Assembly (NCBI RefSeq): GCF_003391135.1
Contig: NZ_CP031455.1
Coordinates: 2,875,501-2,939,500, forward strand
Source of the DNA: Streptoverticillium olivoreticuli subsp. olivoreticuli
Lineage (GTDB): Bacteria > Actinomycetota > Actinomycetes > Streptomycetales > Streptomycetaceae
Direction of reading: 5' to 3'
DNA: 64,000 bases
Below, piece after piece: positions 32,935 to 43,906 of the stretch. Both the position numbers and the translations under genes were made by a program. Positions within the stretch are counted from its first letter, which is position 1. Every line of letters starts with the position of its first letter. Under the pieces are notes generated by a model. The model did no database searches. It saw only the letters and a list, made by a program, of their open reading frames with translations, and had not been told where the DNA came from.

Positions 32935-34088
32935 CGGGCGAGCACCTCCCTGGCGAGCTGACGGTAGGCGGCGGCACCTACGGAGTTGGACGCGTACGTG
33001 GTGATCGGCTCGCCCGCGACCGTGGTCTCGGGGAAGCGGACCGTCCGGCCGATGACCGTGTGGTAGACGTGGTCGTCGAAGGCCTCGACCACACGGGCCA
33101 GGACCTCGCGGCTGTGCACGGTCCGCGAGTCGTACATCGTGGCGAGGATGCCGTCGAGCTCCAGCTCGGGGTTGAGCCGCTCCTGGACCTTCTCGATCGT
33201 CTCGGTGAGCAGGGCCACGCCGCGCAGCGCGAAGAACTCGCACTCCAGCGGCACGATCACCTTGTGAGCCGCCGTCAGGGCGTTGACGGTCAGCAGGCCG
33301 AGCGAGGGCTGGCAGTCGATGACGATGTAGTCGTAGTCGGCGAGCAGCGGCTTCAGGGCGCGCTGGAGCGTCGACTCGCGCGCGACCTCGCTGACGAGCT
33401 GGACCTCGGCCGCGGACAGGTCGATGTTGCTGGGCAGCAGGTCCATGTTGGGCACGGCCGTCTTCAGGAGCACCTCGTCGGCCGACATGCCCCGCTCCAT
33501 GAGCAGGTTGTAGACCGTCAGGTCGAGCTCCATCGGGTTGACGCCGAGGCCGACCGAGAGCGCGCCCTGTGGGTCGAAGTCGACGAGCAGCACCCGGCGT
33601 CCGTACTCCGCGAGTGCCGCGCCCAGGTTGATGGTCGAGGTGGTCTTGCCGACCCCGCCCTTCTGGTTGCACATCGCGATGATCTTCGCGGGGCCGTGGT
33701 CGGTCAGCGGACCGGGGATGGGGAAGTACGGCAGGGGACGCCCGGTGGGGCCGATGCGCTCGCGGCGCTGGCGGGCAGCGTCGGGCGCGAGGGTGGCCGC
33801 GTACTCGGGGTCGGGCTCGTACTCCGCGTCAGGGTCGTAGAAGTGCCCCTCGGGCACGTCCTCGTAGTCGGCGAGCCGGGCGGAATCCGCTCCGCCGCGG
33901 TCGCCGGCCATGGCGTTCACGTGATGGCCGTCCATGCTCTGGTGGGCTGTCGGTGTGCTCTGGATGTTCTGGTGTGCCGCGAAGGTGTGGACAGCGACGG
34001 AGCCGACAGCTTCGAGTCCCACGGGACTCTGGCCCTGCGCAGACGTTCCTGGGTGACCACCCCCGGGAGCAAATGTCGACTCATTCAC
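32919..34088 (-). CDS. ParA-family ATPase (orphan, ParH-like)
   Basis: This is a 389-residue P-loop ATPase of the ParA/Soj type. A disordered 135-residue N-terminal extension precedes KIIAMCNQKGGVGKTTSTIN, the deviant Walker A motif (143–150). Next are VLLVDFDPQGALSVGLG (Walker A') and YIVIDCQPSLGLLTVNAL (Walker B). Such ATPases bind DNA non-specifically and move or position cargo through a partner. No ParB gene is adjacent; a putative RHH protein and ScpA/ScpB follow instead. From memory, the S. coelicolor homologue at this locus has been called ParH, distinct from the oriC-proximal ParA. The GTG start follows AAGGAGGT. Confidence 0.92.
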   Translation of the reverse strand: MNESTFAPGGGHPGTSAQGQSPVGLEAVGSVAVHTFAAHQNIQSTPTAHQSMDGHHVNAMAGDRGGADSARLADYEDVPEGHFYDPDAEYEPDPEYAATLAPDAARQRRERIGPTGRPLPYFPIPGPLTDHGPAKIIAMCNQKGGVGKTTSTINLGAALAEYGRRVLLVDFDPQGALSVGLGVNPMELDLTVYNLLMERGMSADEVLLKTAVPNMDLLPSNIDLSAAEVQLVSEVARESTLQRALKPLLADYDYIVIDCQPSLGLLTVNALTAAHKVIVPLECEFFALRGVALLTETIEKVQERLNPELELDGILATMYDSRTVHSREVLARVVEAFDDHVYHTVIGRTVRFPETTVAGEPITTYASNSVGAAAYRQLAREVLARCHAE

Positions 34089-34300
34089 AAGTCGTCCTAC
34101 CTCCTTGGTGACCAGGAAACATCTAGATAGGTCAGCGTTGCACCATGCCGACGGTTGGCGACTCTATGGCGTGTCGGCGGTCCGCAGCAACACAATCCGC
34201 CGGAGACGGCACGATGTGTCGGCAATCGAACACCCTTCTGTCAAGGGTGTGCGACCCACTGCCCGGAAGTTTCGCGGGCCCCCGGAACGGCCCGGAAACG

Positions 34301-34337
34301 ACCCGGCCGGGCCTTGCGGAGCAAGGACCGGCCGGGT
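34301..34337. terminator. Hairpin terminator downstream of ald
   Basis: A 17-bp inverted repeat with one mismatch (34301–34317 with 34321–34337, loop GGA) lies 30 bases past the ald stop, in the 278-base gap before the ParA-like gene. It probably ends ald transcription. The rest of the gap should hold the promoter of the ParA-like gene; I cannot assign its boxes. Confidence 0.75.
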
Positions 34338-34366
34338 GTGCGTTCTTGGCGTGTCGTGTTGACGAC

Positions 34367-35482
34367 TCAGCCGAGCAGGTCGCTCAGTTCGAGGTGCGGC
34401 AGCCCGTGCGCCTCGGCGACGGGGCCGTAAACGACCTGTCCCTCGTGGGTGTTGAGGCCCTTGGCGAGCGCGGCGTCGCGGCGCAGCGCGTCCTGCCAGC
34501 CGCGGTTGGCCAGCTCCACGATGTAGGGCAGCGTGGCGTTGGTCAGCGCGTAGGTGGAGGTGTGCGGGACCGCGCCGGGCATGTTCGCGACGCAGTAGAA
34601 CACCGAGTCGTGGACCTCGAAGGTCGGCTCCGCGTGGGTGGTCGGCCGGGAGTCCTCGAAGCAGCCGCCCTGGTCGATCGCAATGTCGACAAGTACACTT
34701 CCGGGCTTCATCTTGGCGACGAGCTCGTTGGTGACCAGCTTCGGGGCCTTGGCGCCCGGGATGAGGACGGCACCGATGACGAGGTCGGCCTCGACGACGG
34801 CCTTCTCCAGCTCGAAGGCGTTGGAGACGATCGTCTGCACCTTGGTGCCGAAGATCTTGTCGGCCTCGCGGAGCTTGTTGATGTCACGGTCGAGCAGGGT
34901 GACGTGGAAGCCCATGCCGATGGCGATCTGCGCGGCGTTCCAGCCGGAGACGCCGCCGCCGATGACGACGGCCTTGCCCGCGGCGACACCCGGGACGCCG
35001 CCCGGCAGCACGCCGCGGCCGCCGGCCGCGCGCATCAGGTGGTAGGCGCCGACCTGCGGGGCCAGCCGGCCCGCGACCTCGGACATCGGGGCGAGCAGCG
35101 GCAGGGCGCGGTTCGCGGTCTCGACCGTCTCGTACGCGATGGCGGTGGTGCCGGACTGCAGCAGCGCGTCGGTGCACTCGCGGGAGGCGGCGAGGTGGAG
35201 GTAGGTGAAGAGCGTCTGGCCCTTGCGGAGGCGGTGGTACTCCTCGGCGATCGGCTCCTTGACCTTCAGCAGGAGGTCGGCGGTCTCCCAGACCTCGTCG
35301 GCGGTCTCCAGGATGTCGGCGCCTGCGGCCGTGTACTCGGCGTCCGTGATGGAGGAGCCGACACCGGCGCCCTGCTCCACGTAGACCTGGTGGCCGTTGC
35401 GCACGAGCTCATGCACGCCGGCGGGCGTGATGGCCACGCGGAACTCGTTGTTCTTGACCTCGCGGGGGATGCCGACCTTCAC
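34367..35482 (-). CDS. ald: Alanine dehydrogenase
   Basis: This 371-residue NAD-dependent enzyme interconverts alanine with pyruvate plus ammonia. It begins [22 protein letters not shown], the classic N-terminus. Lys and His for pyruvate binding lie in [12 protein letters not shown] (about 72–83) and FTYLHLAAS (about 91–99). The NAD fold shows [19 protein letters not shown] near 171. GTG at 35482 is 11 bases after AAGGA and gives the usual family length; a GTG three codons earlier is too close to that site. It is monocistronic with its own terminator. Confidence 0.95.
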   Translation of the reverse strand: MKVGIPREVKNNEFRVAITPAGVHELVRNGHQVYVEQGAGVGSSITDAEYTAAGADILETADEVWETADLLLKVKEPIAEEYHRLRKGQTLFTYLHLAASRECTDALLQSGTTAIAYETVETANRALPLLAPMSEVAGRLAPQVGAYHLMRAAGGRGVLPGGVPGVAAGKAVVIGGGVSGWNAAQIAIGMGFHVTLLDRDINKLREADKIFGTKVQTIVSNAFELEKAVVEADLVIGAVLIPGAKAPKLVTNELVAKMKPGSVLVDIAIDQGGCFEDSRPTTHAEPTFEVHDSVFYCVANMPGAVPHTSTYALTNATLPYIVELANRGWQDALRRDAALAKGLNTHEGQVVYGPVAEAHGLPHLELSDLLG

Positions 35483-35632
35483 GTCGATCACGGTCCTTGA
35501 ATCAGAGAATGACAGGCTAATCCGGAAATGCCGGGGCACACCAGAGCAGACCGCGGCGATCGCGGCCCAACCAGTCTAATGAAGGATCCCGCCCTGTCTA
35601 GCCTTGCAAAGCACCAATCTTCTGGCGATCAA

Positions 35633-37780
35633 CTACTGATTTCGTAGGTAACCCTCGGTTGATGGTGACTCGCGCCGAGCAGCCGGGGCGGCGGCCCCTC
35701 CGGGGGGTCCGGCCGGCTCCGCGCCACCGGCCGGGGCCGGGCGCGCGACCGGGGACCCGGCCGCGGATATCGCACCGCCGCCGGCCTCGGGCACGGGACC
35801 GGGGCCGGCCGCCAGCAGCCGTCCGGCCTCCTCCCGGTGCACCCCGGCGGCGGCCGGGTCGCCGAGCCGCTCCAGGGTGTCCGCCAGCCGCAGCCGCACC
35901 GCCGCCTGCAGCCGTACGTCGCCCGCCTGCCGCGCGCACTCCACCGCCTCCCGGCACGTGCGCAGCGCGTCCTGCGGGCGGCCCGCGTACTCCTGCACCC
36001 GGGCGATCTCGCTCAGCGCGCGGGCGTGCCCCGGCAGATCGCGCAGCCTGCGGTGGGCGGCCGCCGCCGCGCGCCAGTCGCGCAGCGCCTCGCCCCACTG
36101 GCCGGCATAGGTGTGGACGGCGCCGAGCCGCCCGTACAGCCGCGCCTCGTCGGCCAGTTCACCGCGCGTCAGCCGCAGCTCCAGCGCCCGCCGGTACCAG
36201 TCGGCGGCGCGCTGCCAGTCGCCCAGCTCCTGCTGCGCGGCGGCGATCGACTCCAGCGACCGGCTGATGGCGTACGGGTCGGAGGCGTCCCGCGCCGCGT
36301 CCAGCGCCTCGCGGTAGCGGCCCAGCGCGGCGCGGGTGCGCCCGGCGCGGGCGTCCAGGTCACCGAGGTTGAGCAGGGCCGCCGCCTTCTCCAGCGGCAT
36401 CTCGCAGCGCTGCGCCACGTCCAGGACGAGCTGGTGCAGCCCGTACAGCTCCGGGCCCGCCTCCTCGGCGCCCAGATGGGCCGTCAGCGCCCGCGTCAGC
36501 GCGGAGACCAGCCGCCGCGCGAGCGTGTCGAGGCGGCCGTCCTCGACCGCCAGCCGGGCCGCCGCGAGCAGCGCGGGCAGCCGTCCGCGCAGCCACTCCT
36601 CGGCGGCCCGCGGCGAGGCGAAGCGCAGCGGCCGCGGCAGCTCGGCGAGCCGCTTGCGGGTCAGCGGATCACCCGTCTCGGTGGTGGCCCGGCAGGAGTG
36701 CAGCTGACGCACCGTCCGCTCCAGCATCCGGGCCCGCGCCAACTCCACCTCCGCGGGCCGCTCCTGGGACTCCAGCAGCGACCGCAGCAACGGCGCCAGG
36801 CAGCCCGGCACCCCGTACTGCTCCGGCAGGTGCCCCACCGCGGGCTCGGCCCGCAGCATGCCGCGGGCGGCGAAGTCCTCCAGCGCGGTCTGCGCGGCGG
36901 CCACCGAACAGCCCGCCAGCGCGGAGGTGGTGTGCGCGTCGGCCGGACCGGCCGGGGCCAGCGCCAGCAGGCGCAGTATGCGGGCGGCGGGCGGCGGCAG
37001 CGCCTCGTAGGCGAGCCAGAAGGCGCGCGCCACCGTGCGGCCCGCGCTGTCGTAGCCCTCGGCGGGCGGCAGCTGGCGCAGCCGGGTGGCGACGTCGGCG
37101 ACGGACGTCTTGGGGCAGGCCGCCAGCCAGCCGCCGACCAGGACGAGCGCCGCGGGCTGGCCGCCGCACTCCTCCACGACGGCGCTCGCGGCCACCGGGT
37201 CGCAGGTGATCCGGGTCGGTCCGGCGTACCGTTCCAGCAGCTCGATCGCGGCCGCCTTGTCCAGGCCGCCCAGCGTGCAGGGCCGCACGTCGGGCACGCC
37301 GGTCAGCGGACCCCGGGAGACGGCCACGACCAGGCAGTCGGACTCGTCCGGCAGCAGCGGGTCCACCTGCTCGGCGCCCGCCGCGTCGTCGAGGAGCAGC
37401 AGGGCCTTGCGGCCGTTGAGCGCGCTGCGCAGCGCCGCCGTCAGCTCGTCCTCCTCCGCGCCGGCGGGCACGGGCGCGCCGACGGCGGTGAGCAGGGCGC
37501 GGGCGGTGCGCTCGGTGGGCACGGGCTCGCCGTCGGCACCCGTGAGGCGGGCGCGCAGCACGCCGTCGGGGTAGTCGCCGGCCAGTCTGCGGGCCAGCTC
37601 CTCGGCGAGTGCCGTACGGCCGGAGCCGGGGCGCCCGGCGATGAGGAGGACCCTGCTGCGGGGCGACTTGCGGCCCGCGAGGGTGTCGAGCCCGGTGCGG
37701 TCGATGTCGGCCCGCAGCTCTTCCAGCTCGCGGCGGCGCCCCACGAAGACGGTTCGCTGCCGCTGCGTCACGGGGCCCAC
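35633..37780 (-). CDS. NB-ARC/STAND-type NTPase with TPR repeats
   Basis: This 715-residue protein resembles the NTPase and TPR parts of AfsR/DnrI-like regulators but lacks the N-terminal DNA-binding domain. A Walker A motif GRPGSGRTALA (49–59) and a Walker B motif ALLLLDDAAG (about 131–140) define the NTPase. GGQPAALVLVGGWLA (about 213–227) is the usual NB-ARC GxP region. Tandem TPR helices fill about 480–670 (RAALGRYREALDAARDASD, QRAADWYRRALELR). The C-terminal 50 residues are Pro/Ala/Gly-rich. It is probably a signal-responsive scaffold that binds a partner protein; the signal is unknown. The GTG at 37780 follows GGGAAGAGA. Confidence 0.83.
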   Translation of the reverse strand: MGPVTQRQRTVFVGRRRELEELRADIDRTGLDTLAGRKSPRSRVLLIAGRPGSGRTALAEELARRLAGDYPDGVLRARLTGADGEPVPTERTARALLTAVGAPVPAGAEEDELTAALRSALNGRKALLLLDDAAGAEQVDPLLPDESDCLVVAVSRGPLTGVPDVRPCTLGGLDKAAAIELLERYAGPTRITCDPVAASAVVEECGGQPAALVLVGGWLAACPKTSVADVATRLRQLPPAEGYDSAGRTVARAFWLAYEALPPPAARILRLLALAPAGPADAHTTSALAGCSVAAAQTALEDFAARGMLRAEPAVGHLPEQYGVPGCLAPLLRSLLESQERPAEVELARARMLERTVRQLHSCRATTETGDPLTRKRLAELPRPLRFASPRAAEEWLRGRLPALLAAARLAVEDGRLDTLARRLVSALTRALTAHLGAEEAGPELYGLHQLVLDVAQRCEMPLEKAAALLNLGDLDARAGRTRAALGRYREALDAARDASDPYAISRSLESIAAAQQELGDWQRAADWYRRALELRLTRGELADEARLYGRLGAVHTYAGQWGEALRDWRAAAAAHRRLRDLPGHARALSEIARVQEYAGRPQDALRTCREAVECARQAGDVRLQAAVRLRLADTLERLGDPAAAGVHREEAGRLLAAGPGPVPEAGGGAISAAGSPVARPAPAGGAEPAGPPGGAAAPAARRESPSTEGYLRNQ

Positions 37781-37903
37781 TCTCTTCCCTGCACGCCCCG
37801 AGCCTAGTTCACGCTCCGGTGGGGTCCCGAACAGGCGAGGCCCGCCCTGTGAAGATCACCTATTCGGTTCTCCGGATGGTCGGAACCGTCCGGCCGCCGT
37901 CCG

Positions 37904-38530
37904 CTACGCCTCGAACGGACGGGCGGGCCACGGCGCGTCGGCGGGGCGCAGCGCGGTGAGGCCGTCGGACGCCAGCGCGGCGGAGAGGGCCATGACGCCG
38001 ACCACCAGACAGTTGTTGTGCAGCTCGCCCGCCAGGGCGCCCCGCACCAGCTCCGCCAGCGGCACGCGCGCGAACTCCATGTCCGCCTCCTCCTCGGAGA
38101 CCGCGAAGCGCTCGCCCTCCGCCTCCGAGAGGTCCCGGGCCAGGAAGATCCGGATGGCCTCGTCGCAGCCGCCGGGGGTGGTGTAGATGTCGGTGAGGAC
38201 CCGCCAGTCCTCGGCCTTGACGTGCGCCTCCTCGAACAGCTCGCGCTGGGCGGCGTGCAGCGGGTTCTCACCGGGGATGTCGAGCAGCCCGGCGGGGATC
38301 TCCCACAGCTTCTGCCGCACGGGGTGGCGGTACTGCTTGAGGATAAGGACCCGGCCCTGCTCGTCGAGGGCGAGGACGGCGACCGAGCCGGGGTGCACCT
38401 GGTAGTCGCGCTTGACGGTGGAGCCGTCCGGCATGACGACCTCGTCCGTGCGCACGCTGGTCTTGTTGCCGACGAAGGGGGTCGCGGTCGCGGTGACCTG
38501 CCACTCCTCGGGGGTGTCCGTGATGCCCAT
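37904..38530 (-). CDS. NUDIX hydrolase, ADP-ribose pyrophosphatase-like
   Basis: This 208-residue protein has the NUDIX fold. The Nudix box is close to consensus, running from GLLDIPGENP into LHAAQRELFEEAHV (about 80–103), with Ala at the position usually held by Gly. HPGSVAVLALDEQGRVLILKQYRHPV upstream and TTPGGCDEAIRIFLARDL downstream are typical of ADP-ribose pyrophosphatases. These split ADP-ribose to AMP and ribose-5-phosphate. It lies 72 bases downstream of pyrG and is separated from it by a terminator-like hairpin. Confidence 0.9.
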   Translation of the reverse strand: MGITDTPEEWQVTATATPFVGNKTSVRTDEVVMPDGSTVKRDYQVHPGSVAVLALDEQGRVLILKQYRHPVRQKLWEIPAGLLDIPGENPLHAAQRELFEEAHVKAEDWRVLTDIYTTPGGCDEAIRIFLARDLSEAEGERFAVSEEEADMEFARVPLAELVRGALAGELHNNCLVVGVMALSAALASDGLTALRPADAPWPARPFEA

Positions 38531-38556
38531 TGCTACGTCCTCCAGAAAACAGAAAA

Positions 38557-38590
38557 CCGGGGTGGGGGCCCGGCAGGCCCCTCACCCCGG
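38557..38590 (-). terminator. pyrG terminator with T-rich tail
   Basis: A 14-bp stem with one bulge and a 5-base loop lies 13 bases past the pyrG stop. On the minus strand it is followed by TTTTCTGTTTTCTGG, so it looks like a true intrinsic terminator with a U-rich tail, uncommon in this genome. Confidence 0.8.
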
Positions 38591-38602
38591 CAACCGTATA
38601 GG

Positions 38603-40252
<1,650 letters not shown>

Positions 40253-40689
40253 AGGGGGGCTCCCGTGGTCGCGAGGTGAGGTGCGTATCGGCGATCACCC
40301 GGGTTGATTCGGGGGTGCCGTCGCTGCGGTTGGGGGGTCTTGCGCCCACCGGTCCACGGGGTACCAGGGTATCAGCGCCCCGGCCCGTACGCGTCCGGTG
40401 ACGCGTGGACCCCCTCTCCGGGGCCGCTCCGGCGGCCTTCCCGGAGCGGCCCCGCACCCGCTCCCGGGCCCGCTCCGACACCGGTGTCCCAGGCCACCCG
40501 TTCGGCTCAGATTCGTCCCCCGACCGTCGCGCGTCACACCAACTCCGCGTCGTATCCTGCACGGACACATGCAGCGAGCCGGCCGGCACGGCACCACCCA
40601 CGCCTCTCTCCGGAACAAGAGCTCGTCTAAAGATCGCTTGACCGCAAGAGGACCCTTCGGGGTCACGTGGCCGTTCGACTGGAGATGAC
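40253..40689. other. Divergent intergenic region pyrG / GH15
   Basis: This 437-base stretch separates divergent pyrG and the GH15 gene. It contains a perfect 13-bp inverted repeat (40420–40432 with 40441–40453, 8-base loop) and, just before the GH15 gene, the small hairpin GACCCTTCGGGGTC at 40647–40660. Both promoters must lie here, but I cannot identify them with confidence. No credible ORF is seen. Confidence 0.5.
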
Positions 40690-42492
40690 GTGGCCGGGCG
40701 TATCGAGGATTACGCACTCATCGGTGACATGCAGACCGCCGCCCTGGTCTGCCGGGACGGCACGGCCGACTGGCTGTGCCTCCCGCGCTTCGACTCGCAC
40801 GCCGTGTTCGCCGGCCTGCTCGGCACGGAGGAACACGGCTTCTGGCGGGTCGGCCCCGCGCACCCCTCGGGGGCGGCGCCGCCGCGGGCCGACCGCCGCC
40901 GGTACCGGGGGGACTCCCTCGTGCTCGAATCCGAGTGGGACACCCCGCGCGGCACCGTGCGGGTGATCGACTTCATGCCCCCGCGCGACGGGGCGCCGCA
41001 GCTGATCAGGATCGTGGAGGGCGTCAGCGGCCGGGTGCCGATGCGCTCGGCGCTGCGGATGCGCTTCTCCTACGGCCGCGTCGTGCCGTGGGTGCACAAG
41101 GTCGGCGACCGCACGGTGGCCGTGGCCGGGCCCGACTCGGTATGGCTGGACACCACCGCCGACACCTTCGGCAAGGACCTCACGACGTACTCCGACTTCA
41201 CCGTCGCCCCCGGCGAGCGCGTCGCGCTGACCATCAGCTGGCAGCCCTCGCACAACGACGCCCCGGCGCTGCCCGACCCGGAGGGGTCGCTGGTGGCCAC
41301 GGAGGAGTTCTGGCAGGAGTGGGTCGAGCACTGTACGTACCACGGCCCCTACCGGGACGCCGTCGTCCGGTCGCTGATCACGCTCAAGGCGCTCACCTAC
41401 GCGCCGACGGGCGGCATCGTCGCGGCGCCGACCACCTCGCTGCCCGAGGACATCGGCGGCTCCCGGAACTGGGACTACCGCTTCACCTGGCTGCGGGACG
41501 CGGCGATCACCCTCTCCTCGCTGCTGCGCACCGGCTACCGCGAGGAGGCCCGCGCCTGGCGCGAGTGGCTGCTGCGCGCGGTCGCGGGCGACCCCGAGAA
41601 CCTGCAGATCATGTACGGCATCGCCGGCGAGCGCGAGCTGGGCGAGGCCGAGCTGTCCTGGCTGCCGGGCTACGAGAACTCCCGGCCCGTACGGATCGGC
41701 AACGGCGCGGCCGACCAGCTCCAGCTCGACGTCTACGGCGAGGTCACCGAGGCGCTGCACCTCGCGCACATGACGGGCCTCGCGCGCAACGACTACGCGA
41801 GCCTGCTCCAGCTGCGGCTGATCGGCTACCTCGAGGACCACTGGAACGAGCCGGACGAGGGCATCTGGGAGGTGCGCGGCCCGCGCCGGCACTTCGTGCA
41901 CTCCAAGGTGATGGCCTGGGTGGCGGTGGACCGCACCATCAAGCTCATCGAGGCCGGTGACGTGGACGGCCCGCTGGAGCGGTGGCGCGAGCTGCGCGAG
42001 GACATCCACCGGGACGTCTGCGAGAAGGGGTACGACAAGGAGCGCAACACCTTCACCCAGTCCTACGGGTCGAAGGAGCTGGACGCCTCCCTGCTGCTCA
42101 TCCCGCAGATGGGCTTCCTGCCGCCCGACGACAAGCGCGTCATCGGCACCATCGAGGCGATCCAGCGGGAGCTGTCCACCCCGGACGGCTTCGTCCTGCG
42201 CTACCCCACGGCCGGGGACGAGTGCGGCGTGGACGGGCTGGAGGGCGACGAAGGGGCCTTCCTCGCCTGCTCGTTCTGGCTCGCCGACGACCTCGCGATG
42301 ATCGGCCGGGTCGACGAGGCACGGCAACTGTTCGAAAAGCTGCTCTCGCTCCGCAACGACCTGGGACTGCTCGCGGAGGAGTGGGACCCGCGCCTCCAGC
42401 GGCAGGTCGGCAACTTCCCGCAGGCTTTCAGCCACGTGCCGCTGATCGACACGGCACTGCGGCTCACCGCGTCCAGCGCCTTCGGGGGCTAG
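40690..42492 (+). CDS. GH15 family glycoside hydrolase (trehalase/glucoamylase-like)
   Basis: This 600-residue enzyme has the N-terminal beta-sandwich and C-terminal (alpha/alpha)6 barrel of family GH15. It starts RIEDYALIGDMQTAALV and DWLCLPRFDS, as in the actinobacterial trehalase-like members. The barrel has GSRNWDYRFTWLRDAAIT (about 257–274). The general-acid Glu lies in EGIWEVRGPRRHFVHSK (about 394–410), and the likely base in LAEEWDPRLQRQ near 560. It probably cleaves trehalose or alpha-glucans in the cytoplasm, as no signal peptide is present. GTG 40690 follows GGAGATGAC. Its stop overlaps the stop of the convergent MFS gene (shared CTAG). Confidence 0.92.
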   Translation: MAGRIEDYALIGDMQTAALVCRDGTADWLCLPRFDSHAVFAGLLGTEEHGFWRVGPAHPSGAAPPRADRRRYRGDSLVLESEWDTPRGTVRVIDFMPPRDGAPQLIRIVEGVSGRVPMRSALRMRFSYGRVVPWVHKVGDRTVAVAGPDSVWLDTTADTFGKDLTTYSDFTVAPGERVALTISWQPSHNDAPALPDPEGSLVATEEFWQEWVEHCTYHGPYRDAVVRSLITLKALTYAPTGGIVAAPTTSLPEDIGGSRNWDYRFTWLRDAAITLSSLLRTGYREEARAWREWLLRAVAGDPENLQIMYGIAGERELGEAELSWLPGYENSRPVRIGNGAADQLQLDVYGEVTEALHLAHMTGLARNDYASLLQLRLIGYLEDHWNEPDEGIWEVRGPRRHFVHSKVMAWVAVDRTIKLIEAGDVDGPLERWRELREDIHRDVCEKGYDKERNTFTQSYGSKELDASLLLIPQMGFLPPDDKRVIGTIEAIQRELSTPDGFVLRYPTAGDECGVDGLEGDEGAFLACSFWLADDLAMIGRVDEARQLFEKLLSLRNDLGLLAEEWDPRLQRQVGNFPQAFSHVPLIDTALRLTASSAFGG

Positions 42493-43796
42493 CGCCGCTC
42501 CGGCTTCCGGAGCGCGAAGTACAGCGCGGCGGCGCTGACGGGGAGGACCAGCACGGCTGCGGCGGCGTTGAGGCCGCCGTAGCCCGCGGCGGCGACGAGC
42601 CCGCCGGAGAGCGCCCCGCCCGCCGCGCCGACGAGGTTCATCAGGGTGTCGGAGAGCCCCTGGACCTCCGCCCGGTGCTCGGCGTCCACGGACTCGCTGA
42701 GCAGCGTGGACCCGGCGACGGTCGCACAGGACCAGCCGATGCCCAGGAGCAGCAGCCCGGCGGTGACCGCCCACCGGCGGCTGCCCGCGGTGCCCGCGAG
42801 CAGGGTCGCGGCGACGTAGACCACCTGCCCGAGCAGGATCACCGGCACCCGGCCGATCCGGTCCGTCAGCCGTCCCACCAGCGGAGACAGGCCGTACATC
42901 CCGGCGATGTGCAGGCTGACGGTGAAGCCCACGACGCTCAGCGAGGCGCCTTGATGGGCCAGGTGAATGGGCGTCATCGTCATCACGGACACCATCACGG
43001 CATGCCCGAGGACCAGCGCGGTCAGCCCGGTCAGCGCCGAGGGTGACGCCGACACATGACGCAGGGCTCCGCTCATTCGGGTACGGAAACGGGCCCGTGC
43101 GACGGTGTTCCCGGAGGTCTCCGCGGCGTTCCGGGCGGCCAGCAGCAGGGGGTCGGGGCGCAGCCGCAGGTGGACGATCGCCGCCCCCGTGCAGAAGGCC
43201 ACGAGGGAGAAGACGAAGGGGCCCGCCGCGTCGGGCACCCCCAGCGCTCGGGCGAGCGCGGCGCCGGGACCGCTGAGGTTGGGGCCGAGGACGCTGCCGA
43301 CCGTGGTGGACCAGACGACCAGCGACAGCGCGCGGGCCCGGGAGCGCGGCACGGCGAGGTCGGTGGCCGCGTAGCGGGACTGGAGGTTGGACGCCGTACC
43401 GGCGCCGATGAGCAGCATCCCGAGCAGCACCAGGGGCGGCAGGTCCGCGCCCGCCGCCAGCAGCACGGTCAGCGCCCCGGCGGCGGCGACCAGCCAGCCG
43501 GTGCCGAGCCCGGCCCGGCGCCCGCGGGCCCGGGAGAGGGTGGCCAGGGGCACGGACAGCAGGGCGGCGCCGAGGGTCGTCAGGGTGGTGCCGAGGCCCG
43601 CGACGGCCTCGGAGCCGGTGAGGTGCTCGATCAGGATCCCCCCGGAGGAGATCATCGAACCGATCCCGATCCCGGCGGCGACCTGCGCCGACATCAGGAC
43701 CCTGACGGTGTGCCGCTGGACGGCGACGGGGTCGACTTCCGGTGATATGCCGGGTATGTCGGAGGAGTCCGACGCGGACTCGGGGGCTGCGGTCAT
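42489..43796 (-). CDS. MFS transporter
   Basis: This 435-residue protein has twelve predicted helices and a short acidic cytoplasmic N-terminus (1–28). The inter-domain loop carries a motif-A-like stretch, GRLTDRIGRVPVILLGQ (about 297–313). The usual helix 2–3 loop appears as LSRARGRRAGLGTGW. It is a single-unit transporter for an unknown substrate. The ATG at 43796 has no perfect ribosome site but begins a family-like sequence. It is divergent from a PucR-family regulator, which may control it. Confidence 0.85.
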   Translation of the reverse strand: MTAAPESASDSSDIPGISPEVDPVAVQRHTVRVLMSAQVAAGIGIGSMISSGGILIEHLTGSEAVAGLGTTLTTLGAALLSVPLATLSRARGRRAGLGTGWLVAAAGALTVLLAAGADLPPLVLLGMLLIGAGTASNLQSRYAATDLAVPRSRARALSLVVWSTTVGSVLGPNLSGPGAALARALGVPDAAGPFVFSLVAFCTGAAIVHLRLRPDPLLLAARNAAETSGNTVARARFRTRMSGALRHVSASPSALTGLTALVLGHAVMVSVMTMTPIHLAHQGASLSVVGFTVSLHIAGMYGLSPLVGRLTDRIGRVPVILLGQVVYVAATLLAGTAGSRRWAVTAGLLLLGIGWSCATVAGSTLLSESVDAEHRAEVQGLSDTLMNLVGAAGGALSGGLVAAAGYGGLNAAAAVLVLPVSAAALYFALRKPERR

Positions 43797-43906
43797 GCGC
43801 GACAGCGTAAGGGCGGCCCGCACGCCCCGGCAGAGCCCGGCCGGGGTCCCGCCGGGGGCCGGTGACGGTGGTCCGCGCGGGGGTGGGCCGAGTAGCGTTC
43901 CCGGTC

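Noticed and set aside
40420..40453. Attenuator for pyrG of the G-run slippage type
   Set aside because: The hairpin lies about 170 bases upstream of the start and the leader lacks the GGGCUCCC initiation region and U-run known from Bacillus.
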